From: Candidatus Latescibacterota bacterium
GTDB taxonomy: Bacteria > JAAXHH01 > JABIQT01
Direction: 5' to 3'
DNA length: 5,056 nucleotides
Assembly: GCA_018667995.1 (NCBI GenBank)
Contig: JABIQT010000198.1
Location: forward strand, 1-5,056
The position numbers were made by a program, and so were the translations under genes. The notes under the pieces are model-generated. The model searched no databases and was not told where the DNA came from. It saw nothing but the letters and a program-made list of their open reading frames with translations. This document shows positions 3,780 to 5,056 of the stretch, one piece after another (within the stretch, counting starts at the first letter, position 1; the number at the start of each line of letters is the position of its first letter).

Positions 3780-5056
3780 CACCCAAACTAAGACAGCTGT
3801 CCACTCACCAAGAAAGTACCTGCACGGACTGCTCCAGAACGCAATTCACATCAACTTCGATGTGAATGTGAGTGAGTCCGAGGCACATCTCGAGATTCCG
3901 GGCAACGCCGACCACGGTGATTTCGCGTGCAATATTGCGTTGAAGCTGGCCAAAATGCTGAAACAGCCACCGAGACAGATAGCACAGGCGATTGTTGACT
4001 CGATAGAGATCGAACCGGACAGGTTGAGTTCCGTTGACATTGCTGGACCTGGTTTTATCAATTTTACGCTCGGTCCGTGTTGGCTGGCAGATATCCTCAT
4101 TGAAATTGAAGCATCAGATCAGAACTACGGAACATCAGACATCGGAGTCGGAAAACGGATACAGGTCGAGTTCGTCAGTGCCAATCCGACCGGCCCCCTG
4201 ACGCTAGGCCACGGTCGCCAGGCGGTTATAGGTGACACGCTGAGTCGTCTTTTCGAGTGGACAGGACATGAAGTAACGCGGGAGTACTATTTCAACAATG
4301 CCGGTACGCAGATGGCTCTGTTGGGTGAGTCCGTCTACGCGCGATATATGGAATTGCTCGGGAATGAATATCCTTTTCCGGAGGGCGGTTACCATGGCGA
4401 CTACATCCGAGAGTTGGCGCAGGACATCCTTGATAACCATGGAAGCGGAAAATCCGGAATTCATGAGTCTGGTGATCTGACGTTCTTCAAGGATACCGCA
4501 GAAGGTCTCATGTTCAGCGCCATCAAAGACACGCTCGCCAGGATAGGCATTTCGTTCGATATTTATTACAATGAGACTTCACTGTATGAGTCAGGTCGTA
4601 TTCAGAAAGTAATCGATGACTTGCGTGAGCGAGGCTTCGCCTATGAGCAGGATGGAGCCACCTGGTTCAAGGCCACGGCTTTCGGACAAGAACAGGATCG
4701 GGTAATCGTTAGAAGCACTACAGGCGAGCCCACCTATCGCCTGCCGGATATCGCATACCACCAACATAAATTTGAGCGCGGATTTGACCAAATAGTTGAT
4801 ATTTTCGGGGCGGATCACCATCAAACCTATCAAGATGTGAGGGCAGGTATCGAGGCCCTGGGCTGTGACATGAGCCGCCTAACTACCGTCATTCACCAAT
4901 TTGTGACGCTTATGCGCGACGGCGAAGCGGTTCGCATGTCCAAACGGGCCGCCAACTTTGTTACGGTGGATGAACTGCTCGATGAGGTCGGCTCAGATGT
5001 GATGCGATTTTTCATTCTCATGCGCGGTCACAACAGTCATTTGAACTTCGATCTGG
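3772..5056 (+). CDS. argS: Arginyl-tRNA synthetase, 3' partial
   Basis: Class I synthetase that charges tRNA-Arg with arginine. The first 428 residues are present and the frame is open to the window edge. The missing part is chiefly the C-terminal DALR anticodon-binding domain, since the family is usually 550-580 residues. Seen in order: the N-terminal ArgS-specific Add1 domain (about 14-120, with HGDFACNIALKLAK and VDIAGPGFINF), the catalytic entry FVSANPTGPL (134-143), the HIGH-equivalent LGHG (145-148), FNNAGTQM, RLPDIAYH, IFGADHH (344-350) and VRMSKRAANF (387-396), which is the degenerate KMSKS loop common in ArgS. RAAN replaces the more usual RAGN. ATG 3772 overlaps the rsfS stop as ATGAGTGA, and GGAG (3761-3764) lies 7 bases upstream, so translation is probably coupled to rsfS. 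No frameshift or lost catalytic motif is visible. Confidence 0.97.
   Translation, partial: MSDTQTKTAVHSPRKYLHGLLQNAIHINFDVNVSESEAHLEIPGNADHGDFACNIALKLAKMLKQPPRQIAQAIVDSIEIEPDRLSSVDIAGPGFINFTLGPCWLADILIEIEASDQNYGTSDIGVGKRIQVEFVSANPTGPLTLGHGRQAVIGDTLSRLFEWTGHEVTREYYFNNAGTQMALLGESVYARYMELLGNEYPFPEGGYHGDYIRELAQDILDNHGSGKSGIHESGDLTFFKDTAEGLMFSAIKDTLARIGISFDIYYNETSLYESGRIQKVIDDLRERGFAYEQDGATWFKATAFGQEQDRVIVRSTTGEPTYRLPDIAYHQHKFERGFDQIVDIFGADHHQTYQDVRAGIEALGCDMSRLTTVIHQFVTLMRDGEAVRMSKRAANFVTVDELLDEVGSDVMRFFILMRGHNSHLNFDL
3844..3867 (+). repeat. Perfect 9-bp inverted repeat (hairpin) in the 5' coding part of argS
   Basis: ATTCACATC (3844-3852) pairs exactly with GATGTGAAT (3859-3867) around a 6-base loop AACTTC. 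It begins about 72 bases after the argS ATG and encodes IHINFDVN of the Add1 domain. Stem and loop lengths equal those of the rsfS hairpin at 3612-3635, but the sequences differ. No T-run follows. Confidence 0.65.

Noticed and set aside
3792-3801. 10-base palindrome GACAGCTGTC near the start of argS
   Set aside because: With no loop it cannot form a useful RNA hairpin, and a 10-base palindrome is expected several times in 5 kb.

Overview
The window is about 5 kb of densely packed, chromosomal-type housekeeping sequence, with every gene on the + strand. There are eight genes. In order they are: the 3' end of a class I/II PLP aminotransferase (DapL/AlaC-like), folB, folK, a stand-alone GlmU-type nucleotidyltransferase, a small exported beta-rich protein of unknown function, a membrane-anchored LytR_C domain protein, rsfS, and argS (cut off by the window end). 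I see no transposon, phage, CRISPR array, tRNA or rRNA.

The genes form two blocks. Block 1 (1-1939) is a tight run with gaps of 11, 7 and 2 bases: aminotransferase, folB, folK, GlmU-like. It joins amino-acid metabolism, two consecutive steps of dihydrofolate synthesis (7,8-dihydroneopterin to 6-hydroxymethyl-dihydropterin to its pyrophosphate) and sugar-nucleotide synthesis. A 176-base gap follows and holds a good sigma70-like promoter (TTGACT, 17 bases, TATCTT). Block 2 (2116-5056) starts with the exported protein. After a 196-base gap it continues with a coupled trio: the LytR_C protein and rsfS are 1 base apart, and rsfS and argS overlap by 8 bases (ATGAGTGA). The trio links an envelope protein to ribosome silencing and arginyl-tRNA synthesis.

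The organism is probably a Gram-negative bacterium, because the exported protein looks like an outer-membrane beta-structure protein with a signal peptide. Base composition looks close to even. Several starts have good Shine-Dalgarno sites (AAGGGG, AAGGAG, GGAG, GAGGA) and the promoter is sigma70-like. Both argue against core Bacteroidota, which seldom use SD sites and have a different -7/-33 promoter. The mix of an outer membrane, a DapL-like aminotransferase and a one-domain GlmU would fit a deep FCB-group lineage such as Marinimicrobia, but that placement rests on memory and inference.

Most of the window is ordinary. The points worth a second look are the unknown exported protein and its neighbours, the acetyltransferase-less GlmU, a 13-base direct repeat straddling the lytR_C/rsfS junction, and several strong perfect hairpins inside coding sequence, two of them 9-bp stems in rsfS and early argS. 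I found no clear sign of a wholly new system.
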